NCBI GenBank assembly: GCA_000715685.1
Contig: KL569448.1
Coordinates: 13,945 to 20,359, forward strand
From: Streptomyces lilacinus
Lineage (GTDB): Bacteria > Actinomycetota > Actinomycetes > Streptomycetales > Streptomycetaceae
Direction of reading: 5' to 3'
Length of the DNA: 6,415 nt
Made by a program: the position numbers and the translations under genes. Shown in pieces: positions 1 to 5,844 of this stretch. Below the pieces are notes generated by a model. That model did no database searches. It saw only the letters and a list, made by a program, of their open reading frames with translations, and had not been told where the DNA came from. How positions within the stretch are numbered: the stretch's first letter is position 1; every line of letters starts with the position of its first letter.

Positions 1-36
1 CTTGCCAGCCCGCTCAGAGATGTGTATAAGAGACAG
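1..36 (+). other. Sequencing adapter: 454 primer B plus Tn5/Nextera mosaic end
   Basis: Positions 1-17 read CTTGCCAGCCCGCTCAG, which is the Roche 454 amplification primer B (GCCTTGCCAGCCCGCTCAG) lacking its first two bases. Positions 18-36 read AGATGTGTATAAGAGACAG, the exact 19-base Tn5 transposase mosaic end used in Nextera tagmentation. The two parts sit in the order of the original 454-compatible Nextera adapter. This is library-construction sequence, not chromosome. It interrupts the 3' end of the minus-strand dihydroorotase gene, and its reverse complement stays open in that frame, so a gene caller would add false residues to the protein. Confidence 0.97.
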
Positions 37-1106
37 GGCTTGAACGACATGCGCTCGGCGACGCCGGCCCAGTCCAGCAGCCCGGTCTCCACCATCGTGT
101 GCTGGACGACGGACAGCGCGGTCTCCAGGCCCACCATGCCCATGGCGGCCGCGGCCCACTCGCAGTCCTTGTCCTCGTGCGGGTGCGGGGCGTGGTCGGT
201 GGCGACGATGTCGATCGTGCCGTCGGCCAGCGCCTCGCGCAGGGCCATGACGTCGCGCTCGGTGCGCAGCGGCGGGTTGACCTTGTAGACCGGGTTGTAC
301 GAGCGGACGAGGTCGTCGGTCAGCAGCAGGTGGTGCGGGGTGACCTCGGCGGTGACGTCGATGCCGCGCGACTTGGCCCAGCGGACGATCTCGACCGAGC
401 CGGCCGTGGACAGGTGGCAGATGTGCACCCGGGAGCCGACGTGCTCGGCGAGCAGGACGTCGCGGGCGATGATCGACTCCTCGGCGACGGCCGGCCAGCC
501 GCCCAGGCCCAGCTCCGCGGAGACGATGCCCTCGTTCATCTGGGCGCCCTCGGTGAGCCGGGGCTCCTGGGCGTGCTGGGCGACGAGGCCGCCGAAGGCC
601 TTCACGTACTCCAGGGCGCGGCGCATGATCACCGCGTCGTCGACGCACTTGCCGTCGTCGGAGAAGACGGTGACGCCCGCGGCGGAGTCGTGCATGGCGC
701 CGAGCTCGGCGAGCTTCTTGCCCTCCAGGCCGACCGTGACGGCGCCGATGGGCTGGACGTCGCAGTAGCCGGACTCCTTGCCCAGGCGCCAGACCTGCTC
801 GACGACGCCGGCGGTGTCGGCGACGGGGAAGGTGTTGGCCATGGCGAAGACGGCGGTGTAGCCGCCGCTCGCGGCCGCCCGGGTGCCGGTCAGGACGGTC
901 TCGGAGTCCTCGCGGCCGGGCTCGCGCAGGTGGGTGTGGAGGTCGACCAGGCCGGGCAGCAGGATCTTGCCGTCGGCCTCGATCACCTGAGCGCCCTCGG
1001 GGGCCGTCAGGCCCGTCCCCACCTCGGCGACGGTCTCGCCGTCGATCAGCACGTCCTGCGGCTCGCCGCCGAGGACCTTCGCACCACGGATCAGGATCTT
1101 CGACAT
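37..1106 (-). CDS. pyrC: Dihydroorotase, class I (3'-truncated)
   Basis: Zinc amidohydrolase that interconverts N-carbamoyl-L-aspartate and L-dihydroorotate, the third step of cytosolic de novo UMP synthesis. The 356 complete codons begin [12 protein letters not shown]. The metal site of class I bacterial dihydroorotases is visible: HTHLRE gives His57 and His59, FSDDG gives the bridging Asp151, QHAQE gives His178, HICHLS gives His231, and ATDHAPH gives the catalytic Asp304. The substrate motif MANT lies at 89-92 and TPHH at 256-259. Family members are about 425-430 residues, so roughly 70 C-terminal residues and the stop codon are missing, cut off by the adapter at 36/37 rather than by mutation. 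The ATG follows the pyrB stop codon by two bases, and its GAGGAG ribosome binding site (1118-1123) lies inside the end of pyrB, which implies translational coupling. The last residues of any automatic translation, after FK, come from adapter. Confidence 0.96.
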
Positions 1107-1108
1107 GG

Positions 1109-2092
1109 TTACTTGTTCTCCTCGGGACGGGCGTTGTTGGTGACGGCCGGCTCGGAGCCGCCGAGCAGCAGGTAGAGGACGGCCATGCGGATCGAGACGC
1201 CGTTGGCCACCTGCTCGACGGCCGTGCAGCGGCCGGAGTCGGCGACCTCGGCGGTGATCTCCATGCCGCGGTTCATCGGGCCGGGGTGCATCACCACGGC
1301 GTGCTCCGGCATCCGGGCCATGCGCTCGCCGTCCAGGCCGTAGCGGCGGGCGTACTCGCGCTCGGTCGGGAAGAAGGCGGCGTTCATCCGCTCGCGCTGC
1401 ACCCGCAGCATCATCACCGCGTCGGACTTCGGCAGCACGCTGTCGAGGTCGTAGGAGACCTCGCAGGGCCAGGTCTCCACGCCGACCGGCACCAGGGTGG
1501 GCGGCGCGACGAGCGTGACCTCGGCGCCGAGGGTGGTCAGCAGGTGGACGTTGGAGCGGGCGACCCGGCTGTGCAGCACGTCGCCGACGATCGTGATGCG
1601 GCGGCCGGCCAGGTCGTGCCCTGTTCCGGCGTCGGGGCCGACCAGGCGGCGACGCATGGTGAAGGCGTCCAGCAGGGCCTGGGTGGGGTGCTCGTGGGTG
1701 CCGTCGCCGGCGTTGACGACGGCCCCGTCGATCCAGCCGGAGTTCGCCAGCCGGTAGGGGGCGCCGGAGGCGTGGTGGCGGATGACGACGGCGTCGGCGC
1801 CCATGGCCTCGAGGGTCAGGGCGGTGTCCTTGAGCGACTCGCCCTTGGAGACCGAGGAGCCCTTGGCGGAGAAGTTGATGACGTCGGCGGAGAGCCGCTT
1901 GGCGGCGGCCTCGAAGGAGATGCGGGTGCGGGTCGAGTCCTCGAAGAAGAGGTTGACGACGGTGCGGCCGCGCAGGGTGGGGAGCTTCTTGATCGGCCGG
2001 TCCGCGACCCGGGCCATCTCCTCGGCGGTGTCGAGGATCAGGACGGCGTCGTCGCGCGTGAGGTCGGCGGCCGAGATGAGGTGGCGCTTCAT
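1109..2092 (-). CDS. pyrB: Aspartate carbamoyltransferase catalytic subunit
   Basis: Condenses carbamoyl phosphate with L-aspartate to N-carbamoyl-L-aspartate, the committed step of pyrimidine synthesis, in the cytosol. The 327-residue protein has the normal family length. The carbamoyl-phosphate loop DSTRTR is at 52-57, a second phosphate-site segment [10 protein letters not shown] at 77-86, HPTQALLD at 135-142 and HPGPMNRG at 269-276, so both domains look intact. The start [12 protein letters not shown] is chosen because a GGAG ribosome binding site (2099-2102) lies six bases upstream. The open frame continues to an upstream ATG at 2149, but those 19 extra residues are low-complexity and unlike the family. 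The gene lies 92 bases after pyrR and ends two bases before pyrC. No pyrI regulatory-subunit gene is visible next to it. Expression probably follows PyrR control of the operon leader. Confidence 0.96.
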   Translation of the reverse strand: MKRHLISAADLTRDDAVLILDTAEEMARVADRPIKKLPTLRGRTVVNLFFEDSTRTRISFEAAAKRLSADVINFSAKGSSVSKGESLKDTALTLEAMGADAVVIRHHASGAPYRLANSGWIDGAVVNAGDGTHEHPTQALLDAFTMRRRLVGPDAGTGHDLAGRRITIVGDVLHSRVARSNVHLLTTLGAEVTLVAPPTLVPVGVETWPCEVSYDLDSVLPKSDAVMMLRVQRERMNAAFFPTEREYARRYGLDGERMARMPEHAVVMHPGPMNRGMEITAEVADSGRCTAVEQVANGVSIRMAVLYLLLGGSEPAVTNNARPEENK

Positions 2093-2146
2093 CCGGTTCT
2101 CCGTGGGTGAGGAGGTGTGCGAGGGCGGTGGCCGGGCATGCGGCGG

Positions 2147-2176
2147 CACGGTCCCGGGGATCTCACCGGGTCCGTG
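2147..2176 (-). other. Inverted repeat between pyrR and pyrB
   Basis: Two 11-base arms (2147-2157 and 2166-2176) are complementary except for one central mismatch and enclose an 8-base loop. The hairpin starts nine bases after the pyrR stop codon, in the 92-base gap before pyrB. It could be an intra-operon attenuator, a partial terminator or an mRNA-stability element. On the transcribed strand it contains CCGGUGAG, which matches the CCNGNGAG core of PyrR-binding loops, but the flanking PyrR stem is not well conserved, so a PyrR role is only speculative. Confidence 0.5.
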
Positions 2177-2184
2177 GGAGGGTG

Positions 2185-2754
2185 CTACTGCCCGTCTGCC
2201 GGGGCGGTCGTGCCCGCGCCGAGGAGCACGCTGTCGCGGCCGTCCTCCTCGGTGAGGTGGACCTTGACCGTCTCCCGCAGCGACGTGGGGAGGTTCTTGC
2301 CGACGTAGTCGGCGCGGATCGGCAGCTCGCGGTGGCCGCGGTCGACGAGGACCGCGAGCTGGACCGCGCGGGGGCGACCGAGGTCGTTCATCGCGTCGAG
2401 CGCGGCACGGATGGTGCGGCCGGAGAAGAGCACGTCGTCGACGAGGACGACGAGCTTGCCGTCGATGCCCTCACCGGGGATCTCGGTCCGGGCGAGCGCG
2501 CGGGCCGGGCGCAGCCGCAGGTCGTCGCGGTACATGGTGATGTCGAGGGAGCCGACCGGGGTCTTGCCTCCGGTGATGTCCTCGAGCTTGGCGGCCAGCC
2601 GGCGGGCGAGGAAGACGCCACGGGTGGGAATGCCGAGGAGCACGACGTCGTCGGCGCCCTTGGCGCGTTCGACGATCTCGTGCGCGATACGGGTGAGGAC
2701 CCGGGCGATGTCCGGTGCTTCGAGCACGGGACGCGCGCTGGGAATTGCGTCCAT
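2185..2754 (-). CDS. pyrR: Pyrimidine operon regulator PyrR
   Basis: UMP-sensing RNA-binding attenuation/repressor protein with a type I phosphoribosyltransferase fold; many family members also have uracil phosphoribosyltransferase activity. The protein is 189 residues, close to other actinobacterial PyrRs. The PRPP-binding motif [13 protein letters not shown] is at 102-114, preceded by ITMYRDDLR at 72-80. The PyrR-typical segment [17 protein letters not shown] follows at 138-154. The start is well supported by a near-perfect ribosome binding site, AAGGAGGT (2764-2771 on the minus strand), nine bases upstream of the ATG. It is the first gene of pyrR-pyrB-pyrC and faces away from bldD. Its own leader carries the predicted PyrR target, so it should be autoregulated (see the leader entry). 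Confidence 0.96.
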   Translation of the reverse strand: MDAIPSARPVLEAPDIARVLTRIAHEIVERAKGADDVVLLGIPTRGVFLARRLAAKLEDITGGKTPVGSLDITMYRDDLRLRPARALARTEIPGEGIDGKLVVLVDDVLFSGRTIRAALDAMNDLGRPRAVQLAVLVDRGHRELPIRADYVGKNLPTSLRETVKVHLTEEDGRDSVLLGAGTTAPADGQ

Positions 2755-2762
2755 ACGAAACG

Positions 2763-2804
2763 GACCTCCTTCTCCGCCTCACGGGACGGACTTTAAAGGA
2801 CGTC
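2763..2804 (-). promoter_or_regulatory. PyrR-binding leader hairpin that masks the pyrR ribosome binding site
   Basis: On the transcribed strand, 2790-2773 reads UCCGUCCCGUGAGGCGGA: a six-base-pair stem (one U-G pair) closed by the hexaloop CCGUGA. This fits the PyrR-binding consensus ARUC-CNGNGA-GGYU, with the A-U pair replaced by a C-G pair so that pairing is kept. Around it, GACGUCCUU (2804-2796) can pair with AAGGAGGUC (2771-2763) at eight of nine positions. That second segment is the Shine-Dalgarno sequence of pyrR. PyrR bound to UMP would stabilise the closed form and block translation, as reported for mycobacterial pyr operons. The sequence shows the motif and the pairing; the regulatory outcome is inferred. 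No terminator hairpin with a U-run is seen in the leader, which favours translational control over transcriptional attenuation. Confidence 0.82.
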
Positions 2805-2819
2805 GGATTTACAGGTTTC

Positions 2820-2837
2820 ACCGTACCAGGAGTACGG
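2820..2837 (-). promoter_or_regulatory. Candidate pyrR operon promoter with overlapping palindrome
   Basis: On the minus strand TGG-TACGGT (2828-2820) resembles an extended -10 element of a Streptomyces vegetative promoter. No convincing -35 hexamer lies 16-19 bases upstream. If real, transcription would begin near 2813 and give a leader of about 58 bases that contains the whole PyrR hairpin and little else. The same place holds a perfect palindrome, CCGTAC-CAGGA-GTACGG (2821-2837), which could be an operator or chance. An alternative weak -10, TAATCT, lies further upstream at 2903-2898 inside the BldD operator. Promoter assignment is therefore tentative. Confidence 0.35.
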
Positions 2838-2886
2838 GCGGGATCTCGCCGCCCCCTCTGACGGCCGAGGCCGAGGACCATTCGGC

Positions 2887-2916
2887 TTGACGAACCGAGA
2901 TTACGCTGCGTAACCT
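2887..2916 (+). promoter_or_regulatory. bldD promoter (-35 TTGACG, -10 TAACCT)
   Basis: TTGACG at 2887-2892 matches the vegetative -35 consensus in five of six positions. After an 18-base spacer, TAACCT at 2911-2916 matches TATAAT in four of six. This would place the transcription start near 2923 and give bldD a leader of about 54 bases. The spacer and the first bases of the -10 are occupied by the BldD operator, the expected arrangement for autorepression. I infer a housekeeping sigma factor from the hexamers. Confidence 0.65.
2900..2914 (+). promoter_or_regulatory. BldD operator (autoregulatory box)
   Basis: ATTACGCTGCGTAAC fits the published 15-base BldD signature NTNACNC(A/T)GNGTNAN at every fixed position, and its core is a perfect palindrome of two six-base arms around one T (2901-2913). 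It overlaps the bldD promoter spacer and -10, so bound BldD should block bldD transcription; bldD autoregulation is established in Streptomyces. A second imperfect repeat follows directly: GTAAC and CTCAC at 2910-2919 mirrored by GTGAG and GTTAC at 2921-2929 (the two mirrored words share one G). It contains the older AGTGA/TCAC half-site type and could be a second contact region. Confidence 0.85.
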
Positions 2917-2976
2917 CACAGTGAGTTACCAGACACGCGGCGGAGCCGCACGTCGATACAGCGTCCGGGGAGCTTT

Positions 2977-3477
2977 ATGTCCAGCGAATACGCCAAACAG
3001 CTCGGGGCCAAGCTCCGCGCCATCCGCACCCAGCAGGGCCTCTCCCTCCATGGTGTCGAGGAGAAGTCCCAGGGGCGCTGGAAGGCCGTGGTAGTGGGTT
3101 CGTACGAGCGCGGCGACCGTGCCGTGACCGTGCAGCGCCTGGCCGAGCTGGCCGATTTCTACGGCGTGCCCGTGCAGGAGCTGCTGCCCGGCACCACGCC
3201 CGGTGGCGCCGCCGAGCCCCCGCCGAAGCTGGTCCTGGACCTGGAGCGCCTCGCCCACGTCCCGGCCGAGAAGGCGGGCCCGCTCCAGCGCTATGCCGCG
3301 ACCATCCAGAGCCAGCGCGGAGACTACAACGGCAAGGTGCTCTCGATCCGCCAGGACGACCTCCGCACCCTTGCCGTGATCTACGACCAGTCGCCCTCGG
3401 TGCTCACCGAGCAGCTGATCAGCTGGGGCGTGCTCGACGCCGACGCGCGCCGCGCCGTGCAGCACGAGGACGCCTGA
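2977..3477 (+). CDS. bldD: Developmental regulator BldD (c-di-GMP-responsive)
   Basis: Transcription factor that, dimerised by tetrameric cyclic di-GMP, represses sporulation and antibiotic-related genes during vegetative growth of Streptomyces. The 166-residue protein has an N-terminal XRE-type helix-turn-helix domain (about residues 7-70, with the GSYERGDRAVTVQRLAEL segment at 41-58), a short proline-rich linker (71-84) and a C-terminal effector domain. The c-di-GMP signature RGD-X8-RQDD is intact as Arg114-Gly-Asp116 and Arg125-Gln-Asp-Asp128, so ligand control should be retained. The ATG follows GGGGAG (2967-2972) by four bases. The gene stands alone, divergent from pyrR and convergent with nusB, and is bounded downstream by a strong hairpin. 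Its promoter carries its own operator. I see no TTA (bldA-dependent) codon. Confidence 0.98.
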   Translation: MSSEYAKQLGAKLRAIRTQQGLSLHGVEEKSQGRWKAVVVGSYERGDRAVTVQRLAELADFYGVPVQELLPGTTPGGAAEPPPKLVLDLERLAHVPAEKAGPLQRYAATIQSQRGDYNGKVLSIRQDDLRTLAVIYDQSPSVLTEQLISWGVLDADARRAVQHEDA

Positions 3478-3508
3478 CGCACGTCGACCTCGATTGACAG
3501 GCATAAAG

Positions 3509-3558
3509 AACCGCCGTGGGGGCGGGAAACCGGAAGGTTTCCCGCCCCCACGGCGGTT
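3509..3558. terminator. Bidirectional terminator between bldD and nusB
   Basis: Two perfectly complementary 23-base arms (3509-3531 and 3536-3558) enclose a four-base GGAA loop. The stem is GC-rich with an internal A/T triplet. It lies 31 bases after the bldD stop, between two convergent transcription units, so it can end both. Only short T-rich runs follow (GTCTGTTTC on the plus side, CTTTAT on the minus side), as is common for Streptomyces terminators lacking a proper U-tract. Confidence 0.9.
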
Positions 3559-3570
3559 GTCTGTTTCGGT

Positions 3571-3595
3571 GCCGGCACGCGCGCGGCGTGCCGGC
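3571..3595 (-). terminator. Second hairpin, next to the nusB stop
   Basis: Perfect 10-base arms GCCGGCACGC (3571-3580) and GCGTGCCGGC (3586-3595) surround a five-base GCGCG loop. It begins 11 bases after the nusB stop codon on the minus strand and precedes the longer bldD/nusB hairpin, so nusB transcripts meet two strong hairpins in a row. It has no U-tract. It may act as a terminator for the efp-nusB unit or as a 3' end protecting against exonucleases. Confidence 0.65.
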
Positions 3596-3606
3596 GCTCG
3601 CGTCGA

Positions 3607-4041
3607 CTACTGGCCCTCGCGCCGCAGACTCGACTTGAGCTCCTTGAAACGGCCGAGCAGACCGTTGACGAAGGCCGGCGAGTCGTCGGTGGAGAACTCC
3701 TTGGCGAGCTGCACCGCCTCGTCGATCGCCACCGCGTCCGGGGTCTCGTCCTCCCAGATCAGCTCGTACGCGCCGAGCCGCACGATGCTGCGGTCCGCGG
3801 CCGGCATCCGGTCCAGGTCCCAGTCGATCGCATAGGTGGCGATCAGCTCGTCGATTCGGCGCGCGCGGTCCGCGTAGCCCTCGACCAGCTGCATCGTGTA
3901 CGGGTTGACCGGGGGCTGGCGCTCGTCCGTCCGGGCGTGCCGGATCCAGTCCGCGAGGACGTTCTGCACGGAGCTGCCGCGCTGGTCGGCCTCGAAGAGG
4001 ATCTGGAAGGCGCGCTTACGGGCCTTGCTACGGGCGGACAC
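3607..4041 (-). CDS. nusB: Transcription antitermination factor NusB
   Basis: All-helical RNA-binding protein that with NusE (ribosomal protein S10) recognises boxA and supports antitermination of rRNA operons. The 144 residues include the family hallmarks: SKARKRAFQILFEAD near the N-terminus (5-19), DRSIVRLGAYELIW (83-96), AIDEAVQLAKEF (105-116) and FVNGLLGRF (124-132). Length is normal. Translation starts at a GTG at 4041, two bases after the efp stop codon, with only a weak GGGTGA-like ribosome binding site inside the end of efp. This points to translational coupling and a shared transcript. Downstream are two hairpin terminators. Confidence 0.96.
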   Translation of the reverse strand: MSARSKARKRAFQILFEADQRGSSVQNVLADWIRHARTDERQPPVNPYTMQLVEGYADRARRIDELIATYAIDWDLDRMPAADRSIVRLGAYELIWEDETPDAVAIDEAVQLAKEFSTDDSPAFVNGLLGRFKELKSSLRREGQ

Positions 4042-4043
4042 GG

Positions 4044-4610
4044 TTAGCTGTTCACCCGGCCGAGGTAATCACCGGTGCGGGTGTCGACCTTGATCTTCTC
4101 ACCCGTGGTGATGAAGAGCGGGACCTGGATCTCGTAGTCGGTCTCCAGCGTGGCGGGCTTGGAGCCACCGGTGGAGCGGTCGCCCTGGACACCCGGCTCG
4201 GTGTGCTTGATGACCAGCTCGACGGCGGCCGGCAGCTCCACGTAGAGCACCTCGCCCTCGTGCTGGGCGACCGTGGCCTCGAAGCCCTCGATCAGGAAGT
4301 TGGCGGCGTCGCCGACGGTCTTGCGGTCGACGTGCAGCTGGTCGTACGTGTCCATGTCCATGAACACGAAGTGCTCGCCGTCCATGTACGAGAACTGCAT
4401 CGTGCGCTTGTCGACGGTGGCCGTCTCGACCTTCACGCCGGCGTTGAAGGTCTTGTCGACGACCTTGCCGGAGAGCACGTTCTTCAGCTTCGTACGGACG
4501 AAGGCGGGGCCCTTGCCGGGCTTGACGTGCTGGAACTCGACGACGGACCAGAGCTGGCCGCCTTCGAGCTTGAGCACCATGCCGTTCTTGAGGTCGTTCG
4601 TGGATGCCAC
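4044..4610 (-). CDS. efp: Translation elongation factor P
   Basis: Binds between the ribosomal P and E sites and relieves stalling at polyproline stretches. The 188 residues (normal length) form the three beta-barrel domains of the family: an N-terminal domain to about 63, a central OB domain to about 127 and a C-terminal OB domain. The loop that reaches the peptidyl-tRNA reads VKPGKGPAF (29-37), with Lys33 at its tip. The C-terminal EF-P signature runs through [11 protein letters not shown] (139-149) and [14 protein letters not shown] (153-166). The GTG at 4610 is chosen as start because it gives the conserved ASTNDLKNG beginning and an AGGAG site (4622-4626) lies 11 bases upstream. The frame stays open to 4748, but that would overlap the end of the upstream peptidase gene. 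nusB follows after two bases. Confidence 0.97.
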   Translation of the reverse strand: MASTNDLKNGMVLKLEGGQLWSVVEFQHVKPGKGPAFVRTKLKNVLSGKVVDKTFNAGVKVETATVDKRTMQFSYMDGEHFVFMDMDTYDQLHVDRKTVGDAANFLIEGFEATVAQHEGEVLYVELPAAVELVIKHTEPGVQGDRSTGGSKPATLETDYEIQVPLFITTGEKIKVDTRTGDYLGRVNS

Positions 4611-4665
4611 GGTTGCGGTATCTCCTGGACTGCGACTGGTGGAACCAGAAAGTGCGATGCGCCGG
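4611..4665 (-). other. Short gap between the M24 gene and efp
   Basis: This 55-base gap holds the efp ribosome binding site (AGGAG, 4622-4626) and a small perfect inverted repeat, CTGGT-GGA-ACCAG (4636-4648). I see no convincing promoter or terminator in it, so efp may be co-transcribed with the upstream gene. Confidence 0.45.
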
Positions 4666-5774
4666 CTAGAGCGCGAGCAGCTCTTTGGTCGTAATGGTGA
4701 GTAGCTCGGGTCCGCCGTCCGCCTCGGGGCGAACGACGAGCGTGTCATCGATCCGGACGCCGCCCCGCCCCGGGAGGTGTACTCCCGGATCTACGGTGAC
4801 CGGCACGCAAGCGTCCAGTTTACCCATTGCCGACGGTGCCAGCCGAGGGTCCTCGTCGTTTTCGAGTCCCACGCCGTGGCCGATGCGGGGTCCGACCCGC
4901 TCGCCGTGCCCCGCCGCCTCCAGTACCGTCCGCGCCGCCCGGTCCACGTCGCGGTAGGCCGTGCCGGGCGCGAGAGCCTCCCTCCCGGCCCGCTGGGCCG
5001 CGAACACCTGCTCGTACAGCTCGATCTGCCAGTCCGCCGGCGAGGACCCGATGACGAACGTACGAGCGATCTCGCTGCGGTATCCACGATAGTCCGCGCC
5101 CAGGCAGACGCTGAGGAAGTCGCCCTCCTCGACCCGCCGGTCGGTCGGCACGTGACCGACCCGCCCGGAGTTCGGGCCGGTGCCCACCGAGGTGGGGAAG
5201 GCCGCGCCGTCCGCGCCGTGGTCGATCAGCCGGCGCTCCAGCTCCAGCGCGAGATGACGCTCCGTGCGCCCGACGAGTATCGACTCCAGCAGCTCGCCGA
5301 GGGCCTGGTCGGCGATCTCCGCGGCGATCCGCAGGGACGAGATCTCCTCGTCGTCCTTGACCACCCGCTGCTGCTCCACGGCCGTGCCCAGGTCGTTCAG
5401 CCGCACCCGGGCCGCGACCGAGCACACCGCGCGGTGCCGGGCGACGGTCAGGTGGTGCTCCTCCACGGCCAGCGAGCGCGCCCCCGACCGGCGGCCCGCT
5501 CGGCGCCCGCGACCGCCGGGTCGCCCTCGGGCGACGGCAGCAGCATCACCCGCAGGTCGTCGGCGGGCCGGCTGGTCCCGGTGGAGTCCGCGAACGGGTC
5601 GCTCGCGCACACCAGCACGTCCTGGTCCGGTCCGATGAGCAGCGCGGCGCCGGGCGGCGCACCGCCCGTCAGATAGCGGACGTTGGCGCCGCCCGAGACC
5701 AGGGCGGCCTCGCTGCCGCCCGCCGCACACCGCTCGCGCAACCGCGCCCGGCGTGCCGCGTACACCTCGGACAT
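4666..5774 (-). CDS. M24-family (Xaa-Pro aminopeptidase-like) protein, broken by a one-base frameshift
   Basis: Creatinase/aminopeptidase P-fold protein, commonly found beside efp in actinobacteria. It is read in two frames: residues 1-98 in one (start [12 protein letters not shown] at 5774) and the rest in another, ending TTKELLAL at 4666. Adding one base near 5481-5485 restores a 369-residue protein, the family's normal size, with an N-terminal creatinase-type domain (about 1-130) and a C-terminal pita-bread catalytic domain (about 140-369). Because the break lies at a five-C run and the library carries 454 adapter, a homopolymer undercall is the likely cause rather than a real pseudogene. 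In the reconstructed protein His300 (GHGVG) is kept, but the other four expected metal ligands are changed: Cys224 for Asp, Glu235 for Asp, Asp329 for Glu and Asp343 for Glu. Peptidase activity is therefore uncertain. The ribosome binding site is weak (GGAAG one base before ATG), so the start is less sure than the frame. Confidence 0.85.
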
Positions 5775-5844
5775 GCTTCCGAGCGTACGTTCGGCGGCGG
5801 GTTCCGGCCCCTTCAGCGCCTCCGGACGGGGCGCGCCACCAGCG

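Noticed and set aside
99..1175. Long plus-strand open frame opposite pyrC
   Set aside because: It mirrors pyrC on the opposite strand, is dominated by Gly, Asp, Val and Ala as expected for antisense of high-GC codons, and begins near the adapter. It has no recognisable domain.
2093..2149. Upstream ATG extending PyrB by 19 residues
   Set aside because: The extension lacks family similarity, and the internal ATG at 2092 has a properly placed GGAG site.
1286..2796. Plus-strand open frames opposite pyrB and pyrR (1286-2110 and 2107-2796)
   Set aside because: They are antisense to confidently identified genes and have low-complexity composition, so they are GC-bias shadows.
2926..3504. 192-codon minus-strand frame opposite bldD
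   Set aside because: It is antisense to an intact, well-recognised bldD with its own promoter and ribosome binding site.
4611..4748. Upstream start extending EF-P by 46 residues
   Set aside because: It would overlap the M24 gene end; the GTG at 4610 gives the standard EF-P N-terminus and length.
4777..5676. 299-codon plus-strand open frame opposite the M24 gene
   Set aside because: The minus strand shows clear M24 family motifs; the plus frame shows none and is compositionally biased.
4666..5774. Programmed ribosomal frameshift in the M24 gene
   Set aside because: The join is at a plain homopolymer with no recognisable slippery heptamer or stimulatory structure, and a sequencing miscount explains it more simply.
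5775..5844. Promoter in the 70-base gap between the ATPase and M24 genes
   Set aside because: No hexamer pair with acceptable spacing was found; only short palindromes such as CGTACG and GGCGCGCC are present.
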